Shown here: positions 13,201 through 23,545 of the stretch, piece after piece
Position numbering within the stretch: the stretch's first letter is position 1
How the letters are laid out: the number at the start of each line of letters is the position of its first letter
Made by a program: the position numbers and the translations under genes
The notes under the pieces: generated by a model
Databases searched by the model: none
Told to the model about the DNA's origin: nothing
Seen by the model: the letters and a program-made list of their open reading frames with translations, nothing else
Assembly (NCBI GenBank): GCA_019054805.1
Contig: JAHQIY010000004.1
Location: 8,068,501 to 8,132,500, forward strand
DNA from: Brachionus manjavacas
Taxonomy: Eukaryota > Rotifera > Eurotatoria > Ploima > Brachionidae
Reading direction: 5' to 3'
DNA: 64,000 bases

Positions 13201-13840
13201 GGTTCTTTTTCTCTCTTAGTGAAACAAAGAATAAAATAACTAGTATTTTTATTTAAAAAGAATTTCGAGTCAAAAAGCTAAATATAACAAATTGAACCAG
13301 CTTAAGGACTTTTTTCAAAATTTCTAAATTTTTTTTATAAACAATTCATTTACAGAAAAAAATTATACGAAAATCTATTTTTCATTTTTTTCTAAATAAT
13401 TTAATAATTTAATAGAAGATAACTTATGAATTCTGTCAATGCATCACCAGGATGTTTATTGAATCAAATAAAATAGCGCATAATCTTAATAAATTAATAA
13501 TTAAAAAAAGCTTCTTTGAAGCGCACATTACGATGCATTATTCTAGCCAGATGCACGTTCAGTATCACGCATAGAAAACAAGTCTCTTTTCACAAAATGG
13601 TCATGTCTAACATTTACTCCAAAAAGAGCATCAATGTTAGAAGTATATTCTCTAGATAAAATGAAGCATGTGAATTGAGCTAAAGAATGTACCTTGATAA
13701 TTTTGTTTTTGTTCAATAAATCATTATCTAGGTCTAATATAAATGATCTTTCTTAATCAAAAGATTTTTTTACAATCGCACTTATAGGCTTATTGAAATA
13801 AATAAATAATAAAACTAATTTATAAATTATTTTTTTTAAA

Positions 13841-14036
13841 TAGCCTAGTGGTTTGTGTGTAAGTCATACAAGCAAAGGGTCAAGGGTTCGAAAATTACTG
13901 GGGAAGAAAAAATCTTTCAAATGTCTCTGCAAAATGGAACGCATGTTTTAAGAGGACTCCTTCCAACTGGGTATTAATTGCAGTGTAGAAGATCAACCTG
14001 ATGTTGTAATCTCTGTGCCAGATCGGTGCTCAAAAA
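13841..14036 (+). mobile_element. tRNA-derived SINE
   Basis: The head has the internal RNA polymerase III promoter of a tRNA gene: an A-box-like TAGCCTAGTGG at 13841-13851 and a B-box-like GGTTCGAAAAT at 13885-13895. The spacing between them is close to that of a tRNA. Downstream is a body that does not resemble a tRNA (GTGTAGAAGATCAACC, then TGTGCCAGATCGGTGCTCAA and an A-run). The 3' part recurs on the opposite strand at 4901-4962, which supports a mobile family rather than a lone tRNA pseudogene. A proper tRNA cloverleaf is not preserved. Confidence 0.72.
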
Positions 14037-14904
14037 AGTACCGGAAAAGGAAATGTGTGCATCAAATTATACTTTTTGATGGAGTTATTTTCAATTAAAA
14101 ATAAAGAAAAAAAACTAAATTTTGTTGTTGTTGTGTGATTGAATAATAAATAAAAAGGAAGGATTAAAGTATTAGCATAAGTGTTGACAAATGGGATATG
14201 TTGGCCTATGTGGCCATTGATCCGGCTGAGCAAAGTACTGGTCATATCATATGTTGATAGAATTTAGTTGAAATGCGTGTCAAAAGCACTTGAATTTAGA
14301 TAGAAAAAATTTAATTAATTCAGCATTTATTTTGGAAAAATCAATCATTTTCTATCTCAATAGTTTCATTTGAGTTTATTGTTTAGTATTTTGGCGATAA
14401 ATTATTCAGCATGATCGACCGATACGACAAAAAAACAAAACAAAATTAAATAATTAAATACAATTTATTTGAATAAGAGAAAAAAAATGATAAAAAATGT
14501 AATTTTTTTGTAAAAAATTAATTTTTCCTTACGATTAATAACAGAAATAAAAGTGTCATAGAGAAAAAAATTTTAAATTAGAAAAAAAAAATTGACTTTA
14601 ACTCTAATTTATGCTCGATAAACTCACCACAACCGAAAACGAACTTGATACAAAAAAATTCATAATAAACAAAAAAAAAAATTAAAAATAAAAAAAAAGA
14701 GAAGCGAGCTAAAGTCATTATACAAAACAAGCGAAAAACGTGAATAAAAAATAGAAAAAAAAAAACAAAAAAAAAAAAAACACCCCGAACACTCAACGAC
14801 AAAAAACCCAGCTTCGTTCTAATTTTGATTATTTGCTCTAGCCCCGCGTAAAACAATGGAATTCAATTCTAACCCAAACATGATGCCAAATCAAGAACAT
14901 AAAA

Positions 14905-14910
14905 TTTATT
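14905..14910 (-). promoter_or_regulatory. Candidate polyadenylation signal of the scribbler-like gene
   Basis: TTTATT on the plus strand, that is AATAAA on the gene strand, about 170 nt beyond the stop codon at 15079. Such hexamers are common in this AT-rich DNA, so the assignment is tentative. Confidence 0.3.
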
Positions 14911-15078
14911 CTATTTCTTTACTTTTAATAACTAAAATAAAAAACGGTTTAATTTAATTACTTTTTTTAAAAAAAGAGAGCTAAATTAATAAAAAAAAAT
15001 AGAAACAAAAAAATAATAATAATAAAGATAGCGAGGAGACAGAGAGTAGACAATGACAACTTGACCACTTGAGATTGC

Positions 15079-16056
15079 TTAGGTCTTGACCTCTTGTGCG
15101 CTGGCATTGGTGGCCGGCGGCGGCTCGCAGCTATCACTATTAACCGGTGTGTGTCTGCCTTGGACCATGGAGTTGGACAAAGTGTCGTCCAAATGCGAGC
15201 TGTTGAGCGTTTGGTCCGGATTGAGTTTCTTGTTTTTCTTGTAGCTGCGCGCGGACGAGTTGGACGTGGTCGACTTGGCATCGCCATTGTTCAACTTGGC
15301 CTTTTTGCCGGCGCTCTTGTTCGAGCACTTTGAGCTGGTCGAGCTGGCCGTGCTCGATTGGGTCATGGCGTCGAACTCTTCTTCGTTGACCGAGGACGCG
15401 GACGAGTGCGACTCCTTGGGCTTGGCTTCTTTGACATTGACCGGCGTGGTCGACTGCTGGCTCGCGGCACCGTTCGTGCTGCATATGTCGAATTCCAGGT
15501 CTGACATCAGGTCGCTCTCGAACCGATTTATGTAGCGGCGCTTTCCGTTGCGTAGAGTGCGCACTGTCGGGTCAGTGGACAGGCCGTTCGGGTTCGGCTG
15601 CGGAACAAACGGATTGAACGGCGATTCCGAGCTCGAATATAAACTATTCGAGCCGTACTGGCTGAAAAACGGATAGGCTTCTTTGTTCTGCTTGAACTTG
15701 GGTATGTCCTTGAATCGGGGCGGCGCCCAGCTCGTCTTGGCCGTGTCGATCAGCGAGCCGACAAAGGTCTTGCCGCGCCAGCTCACGTTCAGTATGAGCA
15801 CGCCTTTGCTGGTCTCGTTCCACACAATGCCTTCGAGCAGGATGTTGGTGCCCGGCTCGCACGGCCTCAGGTCCGACGTGTCCGTGCAAATGCCCACGCT
15901 GCGGGTTCGCTTCTCCTCGTCCACCGTCTCTTCGGATATCAAGCTGTCCGCCTGCGGCTGTGGCTGCTCTGCTGGCTGCTCCGGCTGCTGGAGCTGTTGC
16001 TGCGCGCTCACAGCCTCGTTTAGATTTAAATCGCTAATTTGTTGTGTATCCATCAT
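15079..16056 (-). CDS. sbb: Scribbler/ZNF608/ZNF609-like transcriptional co-regulator, short form without zinc finger
   Basis: The signature is the conserved block of the Drosophila scribbler (brakeless) and vertebrate ZNF608/ZNF609 family: RTRSVGICTDTSDLRPCEPG, LLEGIVWNETSKGVLILNVS, WRGKTFVGSLID and WAPPRFKD, at about residues 50-120. I start at the tandem ATG (residues MMDTQQ), preceded by AAA; this gives 325 residues. The N-terminal part is Gln/Pro-rich. After the conserved block the chain is Ser/Thr/Asn-rich with basic KKAKLNN and KKNKKLNP patches, and it ends EVKT. In the family these proteins are nuclear transcriptional regulators. Missing here are the acidic N-terminal motif and the C2H2 finger of the long vertebrate proteins. 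That could mean a short isoform, or exons not visible in this window. The exon is markedly more GC-rich than its flanks. Confidence 0.85.
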   Translation of the reverse strand: MMDTQQISDLNLNEAVSAQQQLQQPEQPAEQPQPQADSLISEETVDEEKRTRSVGICTDTSDLRPCEPGTNILLEGIVWNETSKGVLILNVSWRGKTFVGSLIDTAKTSWAPPRFKDIPKFKQNKEAYPFFSQYGSNSLYSSSESPFNPFVPQPNPNGLSTDPTVRTLRNGKRRYINRFESDLMSDLEFDICSTNGAASQQSTTPVNVKEAKPKESHSSASSVNEEEFDAMTQSSTASSTSSKCSNKSAGKKAKLNNGDAKSTTSNSSARSYKKNKKLNPDQTLNSSHLDDTLSNSMVQGRHTPVNSDSCEPPPATNASAQEVKT

Positions 16057-16141
16057 TTTCGTATATTCATTAGTATTGCTTACACACAAACTAGGTTTTT
16101 TTTTCTAAATAAAATTGAAGAGAAAAAATATTTTTAGTTTT

Positions 16142-16161
16142 AGTTAGTTAGTTAGTTAGTT
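16142..16161. repeat. TTAG tetranucleotide run
   Basis: About five TTAG units lie just upstream of the scribbler-like coding exon, within the putative 5' intron or leader. Confidence 0.8.
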
Positions 16162-16187
16162 GTTTTTTGGTAAACTAAGTCCAGCCC

Positions 16188-16275
16188 ATTTGGGGGGGTC
16201 GCGGGAGTAGTGATCGAAAACGGTCACTCTCCGACGAGTGCAGTCCCTGGTCCCGGCCGGCCCGGACTAGTAGCT
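16188..16275. promoter_or_regulatory. GC-rich island with stem-loops upstream of the scribbler-like gene
   Basis: A short island of high GC in very AT-rich DNA. It holds a G-run, AGTGATCG-AAAA-CGGTCACT (a hairpin with one G-U pair if transcribed as the plus strand) and the near-palindrome GTCCCGGCCGGCCCGGAC. It lies between the coding exon and the candidate upstream exon at 16292-16441. It may be core promoter, structured 5' leader or intron sequence; the sequence does not decide among these. Confidence 0.4.
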
Positions 16276-16291
16276 CTTAGCAAATATTAAC

Positions 16292-16441
16292 CTTCAATGT
16301 TTGCCTAGCAGTTGGCGTTGTCGAGCTCTGACTTGTGTTCAAACTGCTATTTGTTGCTGCTGTTGTTAGAGTTGTTGTTTTTGTTGTGTAATTGTTTATC
16401 GATTTATCTTCTGCTAAAGATTGGTTTTGTTTTATTTTCAT
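16292..16441 (-). CDS. Candidate upstream exon of the scribbler-like gene
   Basis: An open frame starts at ATG (MKIKQNQSLAEDK) and runs for 50 codons rich in Thr, Ser, Asn and Gln to TARQTLK, then AAG followed by GTTAAT, a usable donor. Joining it to the acceptor ATTTAG at 16105-16110 keeps the frame open into the main exon through KKKPSLCVSNTNEYTKMMDT. The product would be 391 residues instead of 325, with a 187-bp intron containing the GC island. The low-complexity composition suits this family, but no conserved motif proves it. It could also be a short upstream ORF or chance. Confidence 0.35.
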
Positions 16442-16864
16442 TTTGTGCAATGGTGTCGCTTGGTGCTGCTTCAATTTTGAATTTTGAATAAATTTTTTAG
16501 AAAATCATTTTTTTCTCTAAAATCTACTGCAAAATATCTAAAAGTTGAATTAATCGACTTTATTACGCTGGTATAGACATTTAACTGTGTCTTAATCACA
16601 AGTCCAATTGAGTAGACTCTTTTCTTTTTTTTTTCTAGCTCTAAAATTTATTCATTTGGCCATAAATGGCTAATTATAATAAATAGCCAATATTTTGCTA
16701 TCTATTACGCCACTTTGACTAAACCCATTTGAGCATTAACAGAAAAAACTCAAGAGACAAGAAAATTTTGAAAAAAACTATGCTAAATCACGAAGAAAAG
16801 AGGGACGATCAAACGAACAGAAACTTTGCTCGTAATCTCATATTTACAGACTGCATTTTAAACT

Positions 16865-16899
16865 TAACACAAGTTAAATCCAAAATTTAACTTGTGTTA
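16865..16899. repeat. Perfect 15-bp inverted repeat with 5-nt loop
   Basis: TAACACAAGTTAAAT at 16865-16879 is followed by CCAAA and then its exact reverse complement ATTTAACTTGTGTTA at 16885-16899. It would form a stable hairpin in either strand. No T-run or gene end makes it a terminator. Confidence 0.85.
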
Positions 16900-17479
16900 T
16901 GAGCATCGCCAAAACTACTCACCTTTTTTTTTTTTTAATTTAATTTTTGAGCAAAGTTCTGAGTAATTGAACTCCTTTCATCAAAATTATAAAATTAGTA
17001 AATAAATAAAATACCAAAAGGTAAATTTAATTTTTTTCTTTATTTAGAATATTAATCTTAAATTGATTATCCCTAGGACTTTTCTGAACGGCTCTTCACC
17101 TCTTTTTTTTACTCTTCATTTTATTTAAAAATAGAATTAGAAAATAAAATAATTGTTGAAGAAATTAACTTTAATTAATCTTTTATCTCCTAAATGCAAA
17201 TGGTGTCCAACTAAACAAAAATTGTCTGATTCTCTAAACTCCATTCAGAGTGTTTCCAAATATTCAAAATAAAAATTTTCCGCATTATCCTTGCCCTTTG
17301 CAAAATCTTATCCATATTGCTTAGTTATTAATGTAATTAGGAGGATGATCACCAGGTCACATATTCGAACGACCTTCGATTTGAAATCATCAGAGTTTGT
17401 TTAGAACACATGGCTTGAAATAATAATTTTATTAAATTAAAAACTTTTAGTTTTTAGCGCTGCTGTTCTGCGAGCCATC

Positions 17480-17818
17480 AGTACGAAGATAAATGTCTGA
17501 ACAGGAGATTGCTTTCTTTCATCAATAAGTATCATTCAGACAAAAAAATTCTCTCATTACGCAGAAGCGTCATTGGACTTAATGGTCGAAAATTCAATCG
17601 ATCATGTCGACAAGATGGATAACCCTGCAATTTTGTTAATGAAAACATTTGGTCAATATTGAAAGGGGAGTCTATGAGGATGGCTGGGAAGCGAAAACAC
17701 TTCACCAATTGAAGCTCAAGGTACTCAAATGTCAGCGTGAAAACAACCTAGCATCAATACAGACCCTAATGGAAGGTGTCAAAAGTCAGATTGACAAAAT
17801 TCAAATAGATATAATATA
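17480..17818 (+). pseudogene. Tc1-type transposase C-terminal relic
   Basis: One frame reads PCNFVNENIWSILKGES, which corresponds to the PDLNPIENxWSxLK block around the third catalytic acidic residue of Tc1/mariner transposases. After a frame change it continues VYEDGWEAKTLHQLK and ends near KSQIDKIQ, in the order expected of the family's C-terminus. A stop precedes the block, and the upstream part (LSLRRSVIGLNGRKF) is poorly conserved. No inverted terminal repeats were found around it. It is clearly non-functional. Confidence 0.6.
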
Positions 17819-18612
17819 ATAAATTAAGTTTGTAAAGCTTTAAAATATTTTTCTAAATCACTTGGCCTTGGTCTTCATTCCTTTAAAATGAAGGAGCAAT
17901 GATCTTCTGAAAAAATTCCGTAAGTCAAGTCAATTAAGTTGTATCGACAATTTAGAAAAGAAAAGCAGGAATTGATAGATCATTTTCATAAAGTGTCCGA
18001 TACTCATTCATTGAAAGTCAACATTTGATACAAAACACTGAAAATACATGCAAATTGATAAACAATATATTTAATTTTTGATAAACAATGACTGAGCATC
18101 ATAGTGAACATGATCAGACAAAAGTGGCACACAGTGGACGCAATAGATTTTGAACGCTAGTAGGCCTGTCATGCTGATAGTTGACTAATGTGCAAAATTA
18201 ATCAATAAAACTGTGACTGATTCTTCAAACAACATACTCTCTTTCTATTAACTCAAAGCTTCATAGCCAAAAGAAAAAAGTCTAATTAAAAGTCTTAATT
18301 TAAGAAAAAAAATAAGTAAATGATCTATCTTTTAACGGTCATTTAAAACTTTCTAAAAAAAAATAGTCATTTATTTTGGTTTGAAACTAATGAATGGAAT
18401 AATTTTTTTCATATATGGAATGAATTTAGTGAATGGTTAAATGATAAGTGATTATCTTTCTGATTTTAAATCTTTTTGCTTTATTCTTTTCTTTTTTTTA
18501 CACTAAAATTAAACAAAAAAAAAACGCTTTTCCAGTAATTTACTAAATTATTCTTTTTTGTACTTTATTTTTCAAAAATTTTTTATGTTTACTTTATTCA
18601 CTTAAAAATTCT

Positions 18613-18875
18613 ATGTTTTACTTATGGTCAGCTCCGAGAGACACGAAGAGAAGTCAACTAAGGTGTGAGATCGTGGCATCTTGTCAGCAAAGACACAACT
18701 TCTTCATCAATCGGATAGCAAATGTATGGAACGGACTTCCTGACGAAGTAGTGGCAATTGAGACGGTAGAGTCCTTTAAAATAAAATACGATCAACATCA
18801 ACTAAGACGACCGCTATGAGGGACATCCCAGCGAGTTATCTCGCTTTGCGGTCTTATTTCTACTACTACTACTTA
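18613..18875 (+). mobile_element. 3' end of a CR1/L2-like non-LTR retrotransposon
   Basis: The frame at 18613-18819 contains FFINRIANVWNGLPDEVVAI followed by ETVESFKIKYDQ. This is the C-terminal signature of CR1/L2-type reverse transcriptases (RVVxxWNxLP, then a FKxxLD-like end). A stop codon is followed by a short 3' UTR that ends in a TAC microsatellite at about 18859-18873, consistent with the short tandem 3' ends of this group. The copy is 5'-truncated. Further RT tails lie at 55.1, 56.4 and 59.3 kb. Confidence 0.8.
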
Positions 18876-21800
18876 TCTAATGGCAGAAGGAGTTTTATTA
18901 CTCAGACCAATTTCAAATTTAAATAAACAATCAAAAAAAAAAAATTTTTTTTTTTAATGATTTCAATAAAAAAGTCCACCTCCATTCAATCTTAATGAAA
19001 TGAATTTCTATGTGAACGATTCAAAATAGTTATTTTTTCCCTTTCTAAATCGCAGTATAAAACCTATTGGTGTGTTTGTTTTAAAATATAATGCACTTCA
19101 CTATGAATTACTCGAACTTTTATCTCAAGTGAACAATGGCGAAAATAGTATTAAATCAAATTTTTTTAATAAACTATTAAAAAGAAAAAAACTGTATTTG
19201 GCGTCTTGGTGAAAATAAACAGATCCTTTTTTGATTAAATTAAAAAAAAAGAATAAAATAAATTTGTGTTGATGCTGGCATATATTTTTTTTTGTTTTTG
19301 GCTAATACCCGATCTTAGATAAATTATAATTGATAATTTTTTTTCAACGAACCTGAGGAGAACAACATAAAGTGAAGAGTGAGTGAAATGAAATTAACGT
19401 GTACTGAGGCAACCACAAAGACAAGAACAGAAGAAACTACTGTCGCTAAAGTCAAATCTATTCGAATTTTTAATATGTCTAATTTTCGAATGGATTTGGA
19501 TTAAGTAGGCAATTAAGATAAATGGAAAATTTTTGCGTATCTATTACGCCACTTCAACAGCGACTTAAAGTTTATCAAGTATTTTTTTCTAATAAAAAAA
19601 GCACTAGTTTTCACATAGTCTCTATTCAGACCTAATTTTTCCATTATTTTTAATAAAACTTTTTTTTATTAATTTAGAATTTCCGATCGTTTTGATCAAT
19701 ACACTTAGCTTTGTGTGTAGATTATGGCCAAAATCTAGATAAGTGCCCTTCAAGTTGATTTACAAGCAAAACAAATTTACCTGTAGATTTGTTAGTTCTT
19801 AATTGCAAATTTAGATTTTGCTATTGAAGAAAAAAAATAATTTCAAAGATTAGTAATCATTAAAATTTTAAGCCCATCGAGTTTGTGTTATAACCAAAAA
19901 AAAGATAATTTAAGAAAAAATAGGAAATCGTAGAAAATAAGAAAGAAAGTTGAATTTAATTAACATTTTTAAGTAAATCCTAACAAAGACTAAACTATTA
20001 TTTACGGCCTGGATTGAATCGGACACACAAGTCCACAAGTAAGTCGCAGTTTTAAAGTACTTTTACTTAGGATAATTTTCACACAATATCGATCTAGAAT
20101 AAAAAATTTCTAAACGACTTGACAGAAAAAAATCAACAACTATACCGAAATAAAATAATTTATTAAAAACAAGTCATGGAATTTTAAATAATAAAAGAAA
20201 GAAATGTCAATCGATTTGATTCCATCTTTGCGTAAATAGATTTACTCAATAGACTTGCCAAGCTTTTTATTTAAAATTCTATTTACCTTTTTTTTTAATT
20301 TTAATGTCAATGTACTTTTCTCACTGATTCAATTTATTTTCCAAAAATCCAATTAAACATAGCTGTTTTGTTGTTGTTCTATTCTATCCTAAGTTAACGC
20401 TAGTTTTTGCATATCAATTTTGTTTATTGGCTTTAATGATACGACATTTTTTCTAGTTTTATTGCTTTTTATGACATCTAACAGCTACAATGGAACGGAT
20501 AATCTATCTAGATCTTTGTGCCTAGAGTATTTCCGGCAAGTGTCTAAAAACAAAAAAGAGTAAACACTTTTAGCCGAGGCCCTATTATCAAATAAACCAA
20601 ACTATGCTTTGGATGCATCGATCTAATAAAAAATTCGTATTGATTCTAGATCAACGATCTAGCAAGATTTTTGTTCTTTATTGCCCAGAGTTGTTCATCA
20701 CACAAATAATTACTTTGATTTTCTTATCAATAAAAAAAAATATTAAACTATCTACCACTTTTAAAAAGAAGTCGACGACGAAGTGAGCTCTTTAAAAAAT
20801 ATCAAACTACATTTTTTTTTTTTTTAAATAATTTGGTCAATTTTTGTTCCTATGTGTTCAATTAGAAGGACTTTGATAGATTCTGAGCAGCCTGGTTTTT
20901 TTCCCAAAAAAAAATTTTTAAATAAAAAATAATAACTCTCTATTGAAAACTGGCATCCTCACACATGATTTTGATTTATTCAAAAAATTTGACCTAAGTC
21001 TGCTGCTAAGAGAGTGAGCGATTTCCTTTCAGCGTAAAAATAATTCAAAATTTAAAATAAAAACATAATTATTTAACACTCAAGTTTGACGTAAAAAAAA
21101 TTTATAGAAAAAAATTCTAGATATCGGTTAATTAAAATTTGTTTTATACATTTTTTATCAATTTTATTCCAATTTGGATTTGAGTTCTTGATAATATTTT
21201 GTAAAAGATTTTTGATTCGGGTTCCTAAAGGATCTATGTAGGAAAAAGCATTTAGGAAATTATGTTGCGCTGCTCGGCATAGCTCAATTTTGAAGGGTTT
21301 GTGGCTCAAATTATATCTTGACTGGTTATTCACAAGCAAAAAAGTAATCTGGGTAAATGAAAATTTGCAGGACATGCTCTGTATTATTAGCTGAATTGGA
21401 AATGAGCATAATTATTATTGAAATTAGAGTAGCACCAAATCGGCAAGATGTGAGACCTCCTGAAGTTTCAATTATCAAACAATTTTTGACGCCGATTAGA
21501 CTATTTGTTTGACCACATCTAATTTAAAGAGTGTCTTTGAATGTCACAAAAAGTATGGTGAACATAATGAAAAAGGAGTGTTCTTCAATGAAGATAATTA
21601 GCTTATTTAGAATGGTTTCCATGATTTTAAAATTGATTTTAAAATTGATATTTTTTTAAAGTGCTTTGATATACTTGTTTAAAATTTCTTTAAGACTTTG
21701 ATATTTTGGACTTTATTTTTTTTTGTAATATTCTAATCTTCTATTATAAAAATAACAACATAATAAAAAATGAACAAAAAGGGTTAATTAAAAAAGCTTT

Positions 21801-21912
21801 CCGGATAAGTGCGTTCTGAAATGAAAGTTTCAAATTTCATTATTATCATATTAAGAATACATAAGATCTAGATCTAAATTCAAATAAAAACATGTTAACA
21901 ATGGATTTCTAA

Positions 21913-22102
21913 CTTATTTATTTATTTAAAAAATAATTTAGGGGATGACCCCAAGGCACGTCCGAATGGTGCAAGACCTTCGTTTGAGCCCGCATCAAAA
22001 AGAGAAATTGATAAAAATTTAGATTACGGAATAAAATTGGATAAAAAAAACATGAAAAAAGTGATTAAATTAGTTTAAAAGTGAATTCACATTAAAAAAA
22101 AA
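21913..22102. repeat. Dispersed ~190-bp repeat, copy 2
   Basis: This is the same repeat as at 1088-1280 in the same orientation, from the ATTT run through GGGGATGACCCCAAGGCACG and CCTTCGTTTGAGCCCGCAT to the A-rich end after GAATTCACATTAAAA. The differences are scattered substitutions, as expected of independent ageing copies. No coding potential. Confidence 0.85.
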
Positions 22103-22585
22103 GGAAAAAAAAGTGACAATGGATTTCTAACTTATGCTAAGGCTTAATTAAATCATGCAAGATCTGCTTATACTTGTCAAAACAAAATGAGAATTTAAAA
22201 TTTAGTTTTTTTTAATTAGAGAAAAAAAAGAATCTCACTTTCAAACAAAATTAACATTAATGCTTGTTCCTTAATGAACATTTCGAGTGCAAAATAAAGA
22301 ATAGTTATTTGGCTAGGATCAAATTTCGGATGAGTTTAATACGATCTAAATCACAGTCTCAGCCAAAGACAACAAATTCCTTGTGAATAGCAATAACTGT
22401 GGGCCACTTTTTTGTTCTCTCTAAATTTATTCTACCTGTTTAATTTTCAAAAAAATTTAATTAACTCTTTAAGTCAAAGCGAATGAAAAATAAAAACACT
22501 AAAAGAAAAATTTAACTTACAATCTGCATAAATAAAATATTAATGACTTTAGTTTTCTTGTTTTGCTTTTTCTCAATGCTCACCC

Positions 22586-22609
22586 CTCTTCTCTCTCTCT
22601 CTCTCTCTC
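22586..22609. repeat. CT dinucleotide run
   Basis: An almost uninterrupted CT run. Similar pyrimidine or purine tracts occur near 24312, 25658 (GA) and 50838. Confidence 0.85.
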
Positions 22610-23394
22610 GATTTTATAAGGTTTTTTTTTCTTAAACTAAGAAATATTTTCATTTCTTATTTTATAATAAACAATTTACGTTTATGAATTAATTAATGAC
22701 TAAATACACATATTTTCGAAACGAGTCTTCTCTTCTACCATTTGACCAAATATATGTTCCACTCATGCCCAAATGAATAAGGACCAAACAGTCTGACAAC
22801 AAAAAACAAATATTTTTGATCATTTTCAAACAAAGTTCATAGCAAAAGTTAAACTTGAAATTTAAAATTTTAGGTAATGCATTTCCTGAAATTCGGAGTC
22901 CAAAGACCTGAATGGATTTTGCCAAATTGAGCTTTCAATTTAGTTGCATTAATTATGATGATAAGATTACTCTAGTTTTCAAGAGTCAACAAACCGAGGA
23001 ATTAGCTTTTAGTTAATATCTTAATTGGGTCACTATGAGGATTATTTATTTTTTTGATTAGCTAATAAACGAGCAAAAACTAATTTAAGAGCTTGAAAAC
23101 AGCTTTTTGACTGATTTGAAAAAAATAAAGCTACTAATCTTCAACCTTTCGAGTGAATTATCAAAATTAGTCAAGTACCAAACAAAAACAAGTAGGCTTT
23201 TATTTATTTACATTTTTAAACTTGAAAAAAAAAGGTATAAAAATTGAATGTATAAAAATGTTCAGGTGGAATGAATATCAGCTGACCCGAGATTCTTACT
23301 GAAACCCTAACAGTTTTATAAATATTTATTTTATCCTATTTTAAACGAATTGTGATGATTAATGAATTAAGCTCCTTGGTGTTTTGAACACTAA

Positions 23395-23545
23395 TGGCAT
23401 CTGTTCATAATTCCTTCGTTTGCTTGGCCAAACTAGCATAACCTGGGGGACACTCGAAATTGCATTGGGATTTAGCTATATATAGTTCGAATTGGTCTGC
23501 TAATTTAACTAACAATGGCATCAAATCGGCCTCACCGATTTATTA
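23395..23545. promoter_or_regulatory. GC-richer patch with TATA-like sequence
   Basis: The patch contains CCTGGGGGACACTCG, then GCTATATATAG about 30 nt on, and then an ATG (plus strand, about 23516) opening a 27-codon frame. On the minus strand the same patch can be read as CNFECPPGYASLAKQ between an AG and possible donors. Either a core promoter or an unrecognised exon would explain the raised GC; neither is proved. Confidence 0.25.

Larger units (their letters stand above)
4258..14900. other. Gene-poor AT-rich interval
   Basis: More than 10 kb with no protein-like reading frame on either strand. The short ORFs here (for example around 5.0, 5.9, 12.6 and 14.1 kb) have the compositional bias of random AT-rich DNA (Lys, Asn, Ile, Phe, Leu) and no recognisable motif. 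The recognisable items are a SINE tail at 4901-4962, a SINE at 13841-14036, a short hairpin at 10174-10213 and many homopolymer A and T runs. Part of it may be the 3' flank or an intron of the scribbler-like gene on the minus strand, but nothing in the sequence proves this. Confidence 0.6.

Noticed and set aside
13841-13911. A genuine tRNA gene
   Set aside because: A and B boxes are present, but the acceptor stem and anticodon arm do not pair, and the sequence continues into a non-tRNA body shared with another locus, so SINE is the better call.
14578-14856. 92-codon Phe-rich minus-strand ORF
   Set aside because: It is a translation of long A-runs on the plus strand (FFFFVFFFLF), not a protein.
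15094-16108. Several ORFs overlapping the scribbler-like exon in other frames and on the plus strand
   Set aside because: They are shadows of the GC-rich exon; only the minus-strand frame contains the conserved family block.
16865-16899. Rho-independent terminator
   Set aside because: The hairpin is AT-rich, lacks a following T-run, and the genome is eukaryotic.
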